Shown piece after piece: positions 24,057-35,271 of a DNA stretch of 64,000 bases. Below the pieces are notes generated by a model. That model was not told the DNA's origin. It saw only the letters and a program-made list of their open reading frames with translations, and made no database searches. Position 1 is the first letter of the stretch. Every line of letters starts with the position of its first letter. Source of the DNA: Mesostigma viride (taxonomy: Eukaryota > Streptophyta > Mesostigmatophyceae > Mesostigmatales > Mesostigmataceae); the NCBI GenBank assembly GCA_009746045.1, contig RPFO01001124.1, positions 85,001-149,000 on the forward strand, written 5' to 3'. A program made the position numbers and the translations under genes.

Positions 24057-24694
24057 AAGTCGTCGTCCAGCGTGACGCAACTTAGTCTCCGAGAGCTTCT
24101 TGTTGCGGCATTTAAGGAACGCCAGCTTGTCCGCCATGCATGAGGAGCACGGCCGGGGGCCGGGCCAGCCTTCCCCCGCGCGCGGGGGAGGCGGACAGCC
24201 GACATCCGCAGCTCACCAGTGAGTTGCATGGGGGCAAAAATGTAGCGCTTAAATGCCATGAGAAGGCTCGTGGAGGTCTCACCTGCCGGCGCTGGTCGAA
24301 GTGCTTGACGATGACATTGTGGCTGCGCTTGTTGATGTCGGCCTCCTCGCGAAGGTCGAGCTAGGGCTTGTTGCTTGAGTTGTGCCGCGATGGTGGAGGA
24401 GGTGGAGGTGGTGTGATGCTAGCAAGTCCGCCCAGGTGGAGGGAGCATCACCGGCCGGGCCCCAGCAGGTGCCGGCTGGGCGGCGATGTCCTTCACCGCC
24501 TGGGCGGTGAGGCCTGTGGTGTCGATCATGCAAGCACTCAAGGGCGGTGGCGGTGGCTTAATTGAAGGCGTTGGTCGAGGTCGAGGAGTTGGGCTTTGAT
24601 GTCGGCAGTGGAGGCGGAAAATATGGCAGTGGAGGTGAAGGCGGCGGTGGTGGAAAGGTGAGGAAGTTCAATAGCCAGCGTGCCACCCATTGCT

Positions 24695-24791
24695 TAGGAA
24701 GTAGCTTAGGATGTATGATAGGCCATATGCCCCCCTCTCAAGGGCTGTGTGCTACATATACTCCCAACGGAGTTATGTTACAATTCAATTC
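24695..24791 (+). mobile_element. Very short 5'-truncated E1 copy with target duplication
   Basis: Only the last ~96 bp of E1 are present (AAGTAGCTTAGGATGTAT..., CATATGCCCCCC, hairpin ACTCCCAACGGAGT, AATTCAATT tail). It sits in the E1-B ORF. CACCCATTGCT at 24684-24694 recurs at 30580-30590, on the far side of the large element inserted into its tail. Confidence 0.7.
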
Positions 24792-25744
24792 CACTATACT
24801 ATAAATTTACGGCCCGTACACGTATACGGAAATTTTTACGGGCCGTAAATTTTGCGTTCGTACGCATATACTTACCACTCGTATACTGGCCGTAAAATTT
24901 ACTACCGTATACTTTTTCTCGTATACGGCAGTAAAGTTTACGGTAGTAAATTTTACGGCCAGTATACGAGAAAAAATTTACGGTAGTAAATTTTACGGCC
25001 AGTATACGAGAAAAATTTACGGTAGTAAATTTTACGGCCAGTATACTAGAAAAAGTATACGGTAGTAAATTTTACAGCAAGTATACTAGAAAAAGTATAC
25101 GGTAGTAAAAGTTTACGGCCAGTATACTGGACAAGTATACGGGCCGTAACCTTGTGATTTGTCCAACCTAGTGTATTGTGATTTGCGTTGTCATTTGACT
25201 TCATGGAAACATCATGTGGCAATAATTCAAATTAATTAATCAATTATCAATCATTCAAATTAATGAAGAAACACATTATACTACTAAGAAACACACTAGT
25301 TGAATTAACCCTTATCAATCATTCAAATTTCCCAGAGCATCAGCTCCACGACGTACGCGAAAATATGCCGAGCTATGGCTGCCGAGAATGCTCATAACTT
25401 TCGACTCAGGCCATGAAATTTAGTCGGGTTTGTTGCATTCGACTCGTCTTCTGATGACAAACACGCTGGTATAATTTCCGGCAGCTATCGTCCCCGATTT
25501 CGTACGTTCTCGACCTCGGCCTGCCCAGCAGATATCGCTATTTTCGACTCGATATGGCGGCATTCCCTTCGTGAATAGCACGCCTGCGCCCCCCGCCCCA
25601 GCATTCGACATCTTCCCCGTAGCTATGGAGGCCCCAACAACACCTGCCGCCCCAGAAACCCGGTCGCTGGACGACGTTCTTGCCGCAGCCAGCCCTTTCG
25701 TCGGCATCGCTCCCGCCGCTCCCAAGTAGCCAAAGGAACTTAGG

Positions 25745-27545
25745 TAATGCAACGAGGGAGGGAAGCTAAGCAAGGGAGGGGAGGAAAGCTACTAAGGGAG
25801 AGGGAGGAAAGCTACGGGCATTAAGCTATGGGATATGAAAGGGGAGGGGAAGGAAGCTAAAGGAACTTAGGTAATGCAAGGAAGGAGGGAAGCTAAGAAA
25901 GTGAGGGGAGGAAAGCTACTAAGGGAGAGGGAGGAAAGGGAAGGGCATTAAGCTATGGGATATGGGAGGGGAGGGGAAGGAAGCTAAAGGAACTTAGGTA
26001 ATGCAAGGAAGGAGGGAAGCTAAGAAAGGGAAGGGGAGGAAAGTTACTAAGGGAGAGGGAGGAAAGGGGAGGGAAGCTAAGATGGGAGGGGAGGGGAAGG
26101 AAGCTAAAGGAACTTCGGTAATGCAAGGAAGCCCCCAAGCTAAGAAAGGGAAGGGGAGGAAAGCTACTTAGAAGGGAGAGGGAGGAAAGGGGAGGGAAGC
26201 TAAGGGATGGGAGGGGAGAGGAAGGAAGCTAAAGGAACTTAGGTAATGCAAGGAAGGAGGGAAACTAAGAAAGGGAAGGGGAGGAAAGCTACTAAGGGAG
26301 AGGGAGGAAAGGGAAGGGCATTAAGCTATGGGATATGGGAGGGAAGGGGAAGGAAGCTAAAGGAACTTAGGTAATGCAAGGAAGGAGGGAAGCTAAGAAA
26401 GGGAAGGGGAGGAAAGTTACTAAGGGAGAGGGAGGAAAGGGGAGGGAAGCTAAGATGGGAGGGGAGGGGAAGGAAGCTAAAGGAACTTCGGTAATGCAAG
26501 GAAGCCCCCAAGCTAAGAAAGGGAAGGGGAGGAAAGCTACTTAGAAGGGAGAGGGAGGAAAGGGGAGGGAAGCTAAGGGATGGGAGGGGAGAGGAAGGAA
26601 GCTAAAGGAACTTAGGTAATGCAAGGAAGGAGGGAAACTAAGAAAGGGAAGGGGAGGAAAGCTACTAAGGGAGAGGGACGAAAGGGAAGGGCATTAAGCT
26701 ATGGGATATGGGAGGGGAGGGGAAGGAAGCTAAAGGAACTTAGGTAATGCAAGGAAGGAGGGAAGCTAAGAAAGGGAAGGGGAGGAAAGTTACTAAGGGA
26801 GAGGGAGGAAAGGGGAGGGAAGCTAAGATGGGAGGGGAGGGGAAGGAAGCTAAAGGAACTTCGGTAATGCAAGGAAGCCCCCAAGCTAAGAAAGGGAAGG
26901 GGAGGAAAGCTACTTAGAAGGGAGAGGGAGGAAAGGGGAGGGAAGCTAAGGGATGGGAGGGGAGAGGAAGGAAGCTAAAGGAACTTAGGTAATGCAAGGA
27001 AGGAGGGAAACTAAGAAAGGGAAGGGGAGGAAAGCTACTAAGGGAGAGGGACGAAAGGGGAGGGAAGCTCAGGGATGGGAGGGGAGGGGAAGGAAGCTAA
27101 AGGATCTTAGGTGCTGCAAGGAAGGAGGGAAGCTAAGAAAGGGAAGGGGAGGAAAGCTACTAAGGGAGAGGGACGAAAGGGGAGGGCATTAAGCTATGGG
27201 ACATGGGAGGGGAGGGGAAGGAAGCTAAAGGAACTTAGGTAATGCAAGGAAGGAGGTAAGCTAACAAAGGGAAGGGGAGGAAAGCTACTTAGAAGGGAGA
27301 GGGACGAAAGGGGAGGGAAGCTCAGGGATGGGAGGGGAGAGGAAGGAAGCTAAAGGAACTTAGGTAATGCAACGAGGGAGGGAAGCTAAGCAAGGGAGGG
27401 GAGGAAAGCTACAAAGGGAGAGGGAGGAAAGGGAAGGGCATTAAGCTATGGGATATGGGAGGGGAGGGGAAGGAAGCCATAGGAACTTAAGTAATGCAAG
27501 GAAGGAGGGAAGCTAAGAAGGGAGGGGAGGGGAGGGAAGCTAGCG
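25745..27545. repeat. Purine-rich minisatellite with ~373-bp higher-order period
   Basis: The basic unit is about 120 bp of GGAAGGAAGCTAAAGGAACT followed by AGGTAATGCAAGGAAGG and GGGAGGGGAG stretches. Variant units recur in sets of three: identical open frames begin at 25953, 26326 and 26699, exactly 373 bp apart. The plus strand is strongly purine-biased. Confidence 0.9.
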
Positions 27546-27552
27546 GCCCACA

Positions 27553-28830
27553 TGCATCTCTCCCTCGACAAGGAACAAGCGCATGCACCCACCCACCCCA
27601 CATGCACCCCTCCCTTTACAAGAAACAAGCATGTGGGCCCACCTACTGCAATGCATCCCTCCCTTGATAAAGAACACACACATGCACCCACCCACCGCGC
27701 ATGCATCCCTCCCTTGACAAGGAAGAAGCATGTGCACCCACCCCACCTGCGTCCCTCCCTTGACAAGGAACAGTTTCATGCACCCACCCACCCACATGCA
27801 TCTCTACCTTGACAAGGAACAAGAGCATGCACCTACCCACCGGGCATGCATCCCTCCCTTGACAAGGAACAAGCACGTGAACCCACCTCATGCACAAGCA
27901 TCCCTCCCTTGATAAGGAACAAGCACGTGCACCCACCCACCCCACATGCACCCCTCCCTTTACAAGAAACAAGCATGTGGGCCCACCTACTGCAATGCAT
28001 CCCTCCCTTGATAAAGAACACACACATGCACCCACCCACCGTGCATGCATCCCTCCCTTGACAAGGAAGAAGCATGTGCACCCACCCACCCCACCTGCGT
28101 CCCTCCCTTGACAAGGAACAATTTCATGCACCCACCCACCCACATGCATCTCTACCTTGACAAGGAACAAGAGCATGCACCTACCCACCGCGCATGCATC
28201 CCTCCCTTGACAAGGAACAAGCATGTGTACCCACCCACCCCACATGCATCCATCCCTTTACAAGAAACAAGCACGTGAACCCACCTAATGCACAAGCATC
28301 CCTCCCTTGATAAGGAACAAGCACGTGCACCCACCCACCCCACATGCATCCCTCCCTCGACAAGGAACAAGCGCATGCACCCACCCACCCCACATGCATC
28401 CCTCCCTTGACAAGGAACAAGTGCATGCAGCCACCCACCCCACATGCAGTCCTCCCTTTACAAGAAACAAGCACGTGCACCCACCTACTGCACATGCACC
28501 CCTCCCTTGACAAGGAACAAGCGCGTGCACCCACCCACCCCACATGCATCCCTCGACAAGGAACAAGCGCGTGCACTCACCCACCCCACATGCATCCCTC
28601 CTTTGACAAGGAAAAAGCACGTGCAACCACCCACCCCACGTGCATCCCTCCCTTGACAAGGAACAAGCACGTGCACTCACCCACCCCACATGCATCCCTC
28701 CTTTGACAGGAAAAAGCACTTGCACTCACCCACCCCACATGCATCCCTCCCTTGACAGGGAAAAAGTGCGTTCACCCACCCACCCACACGCATTCCTCTC
28801 TTGACAACGAACAAGCACGTGAACCTACCT
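27553..28830. repeat. 51-bp satellite, about 25 copies
   Basis: The core unit is CCCTCCCTTGACAAGGAACA, then AGCACGTGCACCCACCCACC and a CATGCAT joint. CCTTGACAAGG is a near-perfect inverted repeat. A block of about 345 bp of variant units is repeated (27600-27840 versus 27945-28190), so a higher-order structure exists. The same unit occurs inverted at 44285-44515 in the other CACTA-type element. Confidence 0.9.
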
Positions 28831-30134
28831 ACCCACTAGCATGGCACGAAGGCATACCATACAATAGCATGGCGTTGCCAAAGCGAAAAAAGAGATCTCG
28901 GTGGGGAGAAATTGCCCAGCAAAACTGACAACCATGCAAGGCAAAAAACTTGAATAACTTACGGTGGACATCGGCACATAATGAGTAGCCCAGATGTGCC
29001 GGGTGTAGAGTAAACGAGGCCGAAAATGTCGTGTAACTCAAAGGCATCTTTAGTAGCCTGTCAAGCGACGGGAACGAGTGGAAACCTGAAGAATGGCAAA
29101 AGACATTAAGTCGACTGCCATACATAAAAGATAGAGAATCAGTAGTACACAGCTCCCCTCATGGAGCAGTAAGCAAATGAGCGATGATTAACAAAGTGTG
29201 AGACAGATAGCCGATGCGACTCCTTGCGACTAAACGTGGCATGCATATGCGGGCGCTGATTAGGAACATTGGCTTACTTTGTTTAGCGTAATGCGATTGC
29301 AGTAGCTTCGTGAAATGCCGCATGCGCACGATGTCACGAAATTTAAATTTCCTTTAGGAACAAAGACGAACAAATTGATGTAGCTGGCTAAGGACTACGC
29401 CATGGTAGGCTAGCTGTATCGGAGAGAGCGCTGTAGATGGCTGGAAAAATGATAACTCAATCATGCTAAACTGCGGCTCCAAAGGCTTGTCCTAGTGCGC
29501 CTTTGGCTTTCTTCTTCTTCAGGCGCAATAAGCCCGCGATTCTTTTTTAGTCCAAATATTCTTTCACCACTACTGACCGGCTGGCGACTGCAAATCGGCA
29601 TGGCCGGCTAATTATGAGGCAAGCGTTGCAAGGGCAGACGCTTGTGATCGTTGATAAATTCGAAAAATCGTTCTCGCCCGGCGCGGCGGTTCACAACTCC
29701 CCACCTGCAAACTCGACTAGCACAGGTACGGGGGCGTTCCTGAAACCAGTCCCGTACACGCAACCGTTCTATCCGGCCCTCGGCAAATATAGAATCTCTG
29801 CTGCACTTCCGCGGCGTGGGACACAACAACAACAACAACAACTTCCGCGGCGTGGGAACCAACAACAAGAACAAGAACAAGAACAAGAACAAGAACAACA
29901 CGCAACCGCTCTGTGCCGTACCTAGAACGGGACGAGTACAAGACCGTATCGGCCAGTATAGATTCTCTGCTGCCCATGTGCGGCGTGGGACACAACAACA
30001 ACAACAACAACAACAAGACCCTAACCGGGGACTGTTTCGGTTACGGCCCCGTACTAGGCTCGGTTCGGTGTACGCGGCGTGTACGTAGCGTGACATTAAT
30101 TCTAGTGGACGCCAAGTGGACGTAAAAAATGGCC
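28831..30134. other. Interior of CACTA-2, unassigned
   Basis: No convincing gene. It contains CAA-type microsatellites at 29822-29842 and 29994-30016, and a GAACAA run at 29868-29898, each next to a copy of the phrase GCGGCGTGGGACACAAC. A similar CAA run follows GGCGTGGG at 56697-56730. Confidence 0.4.
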
Positions 30135-31370
30135 TGTAAGGCATACGACACAAAGTATACTTGCCGTAAAGTTTACGGCCCGTATACTTTGTGTCGTTTA
30201 CGGTAGTAAATTTACTGCAGCATACGACACAAAGTATACGGGCCGTAAAGTTTACGGCCCGTATACTTTTTGTCGTATACTAAAGTAAAATTTACTAAAG
30301 TATACGACAAAAAGTATACGGTAGTAATTTTTACGGCCCGTATACTTTTTTTCGTATACTAAAGTAAACTTTACTAAAGTATACGACAAAAAGTATACGG
30401 GCCGTAAAGTTTACTAAAGTATACGACAAAAAGTATACGGGCCGTAAACTTTACGGCCCGTATACTTTTTGTCGTATATTGAAGTAAAGTTTACGTAACG
30501 TATACGGAGCCCGTATACGTTTACGGGCCGTATACGGGGCCCGTATACGTGTACGGGCCGTAAGTTTATAGTATAGTGTCACCCATTGCTGCTACGTCGG
30601 CATGCAGCAAGGGGGGTCACGTGCTGCTGGAAGGCTTCCGTGAGGATGGAACGGAGTGTGGGGGCGGAGATGGATGGAGCCCAGATCTCGCCATCAGAGC
30701 GCTGGAGAAGGGAGTTGAGGACGGCATGCTGGAGTTGGGGGCGGGGGCACCCGAACAGCAAGTTGCTGATGTTGTGCCCGCGACTGCCGTTCCAGTGCAG
30801 ATGAGGTGATTGATGTCGTGGAGATGGAGGCACAGGTCGTAAAGCGAGGCGTAGTCCCCGAAGAAGATGCAGTGCATAGCATCGTCCGGAGACATGTTGG
30901 TCCAGTCGTGATCATCGACCTGGAAAGGTTGGGGCCGATTCAAGCGCGGTTCTGAGGGGCGTGAAGACCCTCCTGTTTTGGACATCGGCTGAGCGGGTGC
31001 GTTTAGGGTCAGGCGATGCCGATGGCGAGGCATGCAGTGAGCCCGGGAGGTTGCTGGGCGACCACCAGTGCACGACTAGTGTCACCGCTGCCTGCCGGAC
31101 CTGAGGGCGAAGCTGCAGCCTGAGCTGTGCACAGACGGATTTTCATGGCCGAGCGCATCCGCCAAACTGCGTTTGCGTCGAGGAGCGTTTGCTCGTCATA
31201 TATTGCGTAATAGATTTGGAAAATTATATCAGCATGTGCGTCTTAGAAAGACGAAGCGATAGTGATATTCACGGCTAAATTCGGTGCTCAAACGTGAAAG
31301 TTGTCTCTTTGAAGTTATGAGCTCCGCCGTCAGCCATGGCTACCTCGTGGCTCGTGGCTCGTGTTGTACA

Positions 31371-31719
31371 TAGTTCGATTACGCGGCTTCTGACACCATG
31401 CTCTAGCGATTCATCATGCTTCTAGCAATTCTCATCGCATGCAGCCTCCAAACTGCGTTGCGTCGTGGAGTGTTTGCTCGTCGATCATAATATGATCAAT
31501 TGCGTAATAGCTTCGGTAAAATATATCAGCGTGTGCGTCTTAGAAAGACGAAGCGTTTGTGATAGTCGCGGTAAAAATTGGAGCCCAAACGTAAACTTAA
31601 TTAAGTGAAAGTTATGAGCTCCGCCATCAGCCATGGCTACCTCGTGGACCGTGGCTCGAGCGAGCCTCGTGGCTTTATGCCTTGGAAGACGTGCAATAAT
31701 ATAATAAGTAAGTAAGTAA
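31371..31719 (-). mobile_element. E1 5'-leader fragment between E1-B and E1-D
   Basis: About 31455-31690 on the minus strand repeats the E1 leader (GCCATGGCTGATGGCGGAGC, GACGCACACGCTGATATA) and start region. It has an extra insertion and is truncated. It lies between two full 5' ends that point away from each other. Confidence 0.55.
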
Positions 31720-31994
31720 GTAAGTACTTGCGTGTCATGCGCAAAGGCATGCCACGGAGTACTATGCTAATCTCATTAGAAAAATAATTACACAAAAGTT
31801 TAGACAAATATAGTGCTCTCGGACAAATACAGTGCCCTCGCATCCACGAGCCACGAGCCACGAGGTAGCCATGGCTGATGGCGGAGCTCATAACTTTCAC
31901 GTTTGAGCCCCAAATTCAGCTGTGAATATCACTACCGCTTCGTCTTTCTAAGACGCACATGCTGATATAATTTTCCGAATCTAAAACGCAATAT

Positions 31995-32159
31995 ATGACG
32001 AGCAAACGTCCTTTGACGCAACGCAGTTTGGCGGATGCGCTCCCCCATGAAAATGCGGCAGCTGCGGCTGCAGCTTCGCCATCAGGTCCGGCAGGCAGCG
32101 GTGACACTAGTCGTGCACTGGTGGCCACCCAGCAACCTCCCGGGCTTAATGCCTCGCCA
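31995..32159 (+). pseudogene. E1-D ORF1, N-terminal 55 codons
   Basis: An open frame from ATG 31995, beginning MTSKRPLTQRSLADAL, followed by an Ala-rich run and SGPAGSGDTSRALV. It ends ...LNASP at the CACTA-3 insertion and continues in frame as SASPDPKRTR at 46037. This is the N-terminal, probably unstructured part of the ORF1-like protein. Confidence 0.6.
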
Positions 32160-33087
32160 CACTATACTTTTCGTCCGAGGGTGGTAAAAAGCATCCGAGG
32201 CGTAAATTACGAGGTCTTATCTTACTACCTAGATCCGAGGCGTGAGATCCAACGCCGTAATCATTACGACGTAGGATGATAGGTAGTAATTTTACTAGCC
32301 GTAAGTAAAAGTAACGTTACGACTGCACATCTTTGGTAGTACATTACCGACAGAGTAAATTACCGCGACGGGTCTTGGTTGGTAATCTACCACCTGTAGA
32401 TTAGGTGCCAGTGATCCGATGCTGTAAGATACGTTTCAGTAAGTTACTTCGGGGATCTTTGCCTGTACACGGCCAGATGGATAATTATATTGTAATGGAG
32501 AAGTGGGAGAACGTGCGTGTCTATTAGCAAATGCAGCGAAATATAAAAATGTAGTTATCAGCCTTTTTCGCCTATTCAGCAGTTGTCGTTGTCGGCCGTT
32601 GTCATTAAGCGGCTATAGATTATGTGTGCTGGGGCCGGTGAAAAGACGCTAGCAAAGTTCGTCTGAATGGCGTCCAATAGAGGGGATTTTATTCTTAGTG
32701 GATTGTTGGACGAGGAGAAGGCGAGGTTGCTGGCGGAGAATGCGAAAGAGCAGAGGGAAGCAGCGGAAGCCGTGCGTGGAAGATGAGGTAACGGGATGGA
32801 GTGTGGGCCCTGGCTTCTGGTTATGAAATGATGGCGGTTGCAGGCCAGCCGTGCTCGCTGGTAATGGGTGCGTGGTGTTGAAATCCAAGTTCTGCGCGTA
32901 TTCTGTTTTTGGTCAATGATTGAAGGGATGTCGCCTTGTTTTATTTTTGTGCATCTGCGTCCCGTCGTGACTGCCTCGTCATGGACGCCCAGGGTAGAAG
33001 TTCGAACGAGGGAATGATTTTTCAAACGCCTGGATATGTTATGATAGTACGAATAAATGGTAATGGGTAGAGGCGGCCAAAATTTTG

Positions 33088-33775
33088 TTGGAAGTGTGCC
33101 AACGCCGCACATACGACTTGAACAACCCTAGGTATCTTAGGAAAAGGAAACACGGATACGTCGGAGTGGAGGAAGAGGAAGACGATGACGATGGTGAAGA
33201 CGGAGAGGTTTACAATGGAGGCCTTGAGAATGGGGAGACATTGAAGCAGGAGAGCAGGGTAGCGGTGAGTGGCCCGTCATGAATTACATTGTGGTTGCAG
33301 TTGTTAGCGAGGCGTGTTGATTGCTTCTTGCCGCGGGTAATCGCTAGCGTGCATAACCTTCTTTTTTCAACAGGTGTTCTGGTGCATTGACTGCCGCAAA
33401 GCAATTAATGGGACTGATTATGTGCCTATCATGCCGTTTGGGAATCATACATTGCCAACATTTCGTGTTTAGAAGGCGCGCCTTCAGAAGCATATTCAGC
33501 ACCGCACGAGCCAGGTGCTGAAGGCGTGCTTGGAGAGGAAGGGGTATAAAGTGCGCATGACCGCATCGAAGAAGAAGAAGCAGCAGGAATCGGGCAAGAC
33601 CATGATAACCGAGCCAGGATTGGCTTTCGTGCATGCAGTACATGGTGCGGCGCAGGCAGTGAATGCTGCATCGATTGCAGCGGTGCAGCCTGTGGCCATG
33701 GCGGTGCAGGGCGCGGGTCCTGAAGTGTGGGCGTTGGCGAAGCAGATTCACGATGCTGTCATGGCCACGTTGTGA
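33088..33775 (+). pseudogene. Decayed two-exon gene of unknown function inside CACTA-3
   Basis: Two pieces join in frame: the first ends at 33264 before GTGAGT, and the second starts at 33374 after a T-rich TTTTTTCAACAG acceptor and ends at TGA 33775. The product has a basic start (YLRKRKHGYVG), an acidic run (VEEEEDDDDGEDGE), then FWCIDCRKAI, a lysine patch (KKKKQQ) and an Ala/Val-rich end. A TAG at 33470-33472 interrupts the second exon. Codon-like organisation and good splice sites suggest a former gene. The short upstream frame at 32667-32786 (MASNRGDFILSGLLDEEK) and a Glu/Lys-rich frame ending at 34687 could be further exons. It may be an accessory DNA-binding protein of the transposon; that is a guess. 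Confidence 0.4.
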
Positions 33776-34749
33776 AGCCAAGGAATGGGTGTTGGTTCCA
33801 GTCAGGTGCCTCGCCCGGAGGAAGCTTTTCTGCTGTAAGCAGAGGTGCGGCATCAAGCATTTGCAATCGCCATGAGAGCAGTGGAGATGTCAGCGGCATG
33901 AAGCATTTGCAATCGCCATGAGAGCAGTGGAGATGTCTGCGGCATTGGGAGATCTGCAGACAATTGCAGGAGGACATTGTGCGGTACGCTTGTAGGGTGT
34001 AGCTGTGTTGTTCCGCTCGCTAATGGACATGTGCCCCTGTAACCTCTTCCAGGCTAGTATCTGCTATCCACCTCTTCAGGCTTGAAAAGTAAATTGCTGT
34101 ACGGTTCACAATTGGCATGGCTTGACATGCACGCGTCCTTGACTGTGGTCTGCATGGGTTTGGGGTTTAGCGGTTTACATCAGACTCTGCTGTGTATCTG
34201 CTTAATCAGCCGACGTGTCACATGGGGACAGCAACGGCGCTGGGATGCAGCCCGGTGTGAATGCGAGTAAGGTACGCGCTGTCATGCATGGCGGATGGGG
34301 CGTGGAAGCCACGACCCACGTTTTTGTGTTGCACGGGGGGCTAGGGGGCAAGTCGTTGTGTTGCTGCCATCCATATGGCCATGGATATGCGGGAAGCTTT
34401 CCCTGTACCCATACTTAATGATGCATGGACTGGTTGTGACAGCCAAGGGTTTAGCTGTCGTGGGTTTGCTGAGTGATCATGGCAGTCTGCTAGGCTGGTG
34501 CTAGAACAGCCATAGCGCGGTTACTGCTATGTCTTGCCCGTGCTAACTGATGCTGCAGCCATGCGTGGAGCGCGAATCGTCCCGTGAGGAGAAGGAGGAG
34601 GCGGGGCCGGTGCACCCATGGGCAGGGCCGGAGAAGAAGGACGCGGAGCACCCAGTGTGGGAGAAGGAGAAGGCGGGGAAGCACTGAAGCTCCACCCCAT
34701 GTCAGGCCTCTAGTATAGGTGCCAGTTAACTAAACCCATGCACGTGCAG

Positions 34750-34855
34750 GTTGTAGCTCAGAATGTATTTAAAATCATATGCCCCTTTTCAGGTATATGT
34801 GTAACAGTGACTCCCAACGGATATATGTTCCTAATTTATTAAATTCTTACTGAAT
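34750..34855 (+). mobile_element. 5'-truncated E1 3' end
   Basis: It has AGAATGTATTTAAAATCATA, TGCCCCTTTTCAGG, then ACTCCCAACGGA and an AATTTATTAAATT tail, matching the end of E1. The hairpin's right arm is mutated. Confidence 0.55.
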
Positions 34856-34929
34856 AATTGTTGTCTTTATGAACCCATGAAGAGCAAAGCCCGGTGGGGA
34901 GTACATGTAACGCATTACCACGAGAAGGG

Positions 34930-35216
34930 GTCCCCACACCGCATTTCTTCGCTCTCTGTTCCTATGCAGAACAAGAAGAGGTGGAAGACCAATGTCCCGG
35001 CTCACACGCCAGCCCATGTGGGTAAGCCCCCTCCCCCAAAGCGGAAGGGGCGCTTTGGGGAGAAGTGTAGTTAGTATTTTGTAGACTAGATAGCTTAGAT
35101 TAGCTTATTTCGATGTCGCGGCTTGACCCACCTCTACCCAGATCAGCAAGGAATATGCATGTGCTGCATGATCTCCCAACGGAGGCATGTTATAATTTTA
35201 TTTGATTCTTTGATGT
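34930..35216 (+). mobile_element. 5'-truncated LINE, same family as 47281-49222
   Basis: The frame 34938-35073 ends in HTPAHVGKPPPPKRKGRF, matching HTPGPVGKPPPPKRRRRF at the C-terminus of the larger element. Downstream, the tail TGTGCTGCATGATCTCCCAA, CGGAGGCATGTTATAAT and ATTTT runs matches the larger copy's 3' end. This confirms where the LINE ends. Confidence 0.75.
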
Positions 35217-35271
35217 AGTGTCTTGGGGCATGATGCAGATGAGATTTGTAACTTCCGTGTAATTATGTTTC

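Larger units (their letters stand above)
24792..30578. mobile_element. CACTA-2: 5.8-kb CACTA-terminated element carrying satellites
   Basis: The left end is CACTATACTATAAA and the right end TTTATAGTATAGTG, continuing as imperfect inverted repeats (TTACGGCCCGTACACGTATACG). The flanks are TC on both sides, a 2-bp duplication fitting CMC-superfamily (CACTA/Mirage) elements. About 350 bp at the left and 440 bp at the right are dense arrays of TACGGCC / GGCCGTA and AGTATAC motifs. Inside are a purine-rich minisatellite (25745-27545), a 51-bp satellite (27553-28830) and short CAA/GAACAA runs (29820-30018). I see no transposase, so it is probably non-autonomous. Confidence 0.7.
23068..31370 (-). mobile_element. 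E1-B: full-length E1 retroelement, interrupted twice
   Basis: The 5' leader runs from about 31370, and the ORF1 start ATG is at 31199. N-terminal coding DNA extends to about 30591. The centre resumes at 24694 and runs down to the stop near 23562. The 3' untranslated region follows, with a hairpin reading ACTCCCAACGGAGT on the minus strand and a (TTAA)n tail at 23068-23094. Insertions are the 24695-30579 composite and the S2 element at 23722-24056. The ORF keeps recognisable pieces (DDHDW, MSPDDAM, FFGDYASLYDLC, HTTSTSSTIAAQLK) but is frameshifted. Confidence 0.75.

Noticed and set aside
27446-28725. Overlapping frames rich in CSLSREG / HPSLDKEQ repeats
   Set aside because: They arise from the 51-bp satellite (17 codons per unit) on both strands; no start context, no conservation beyond the repeat.
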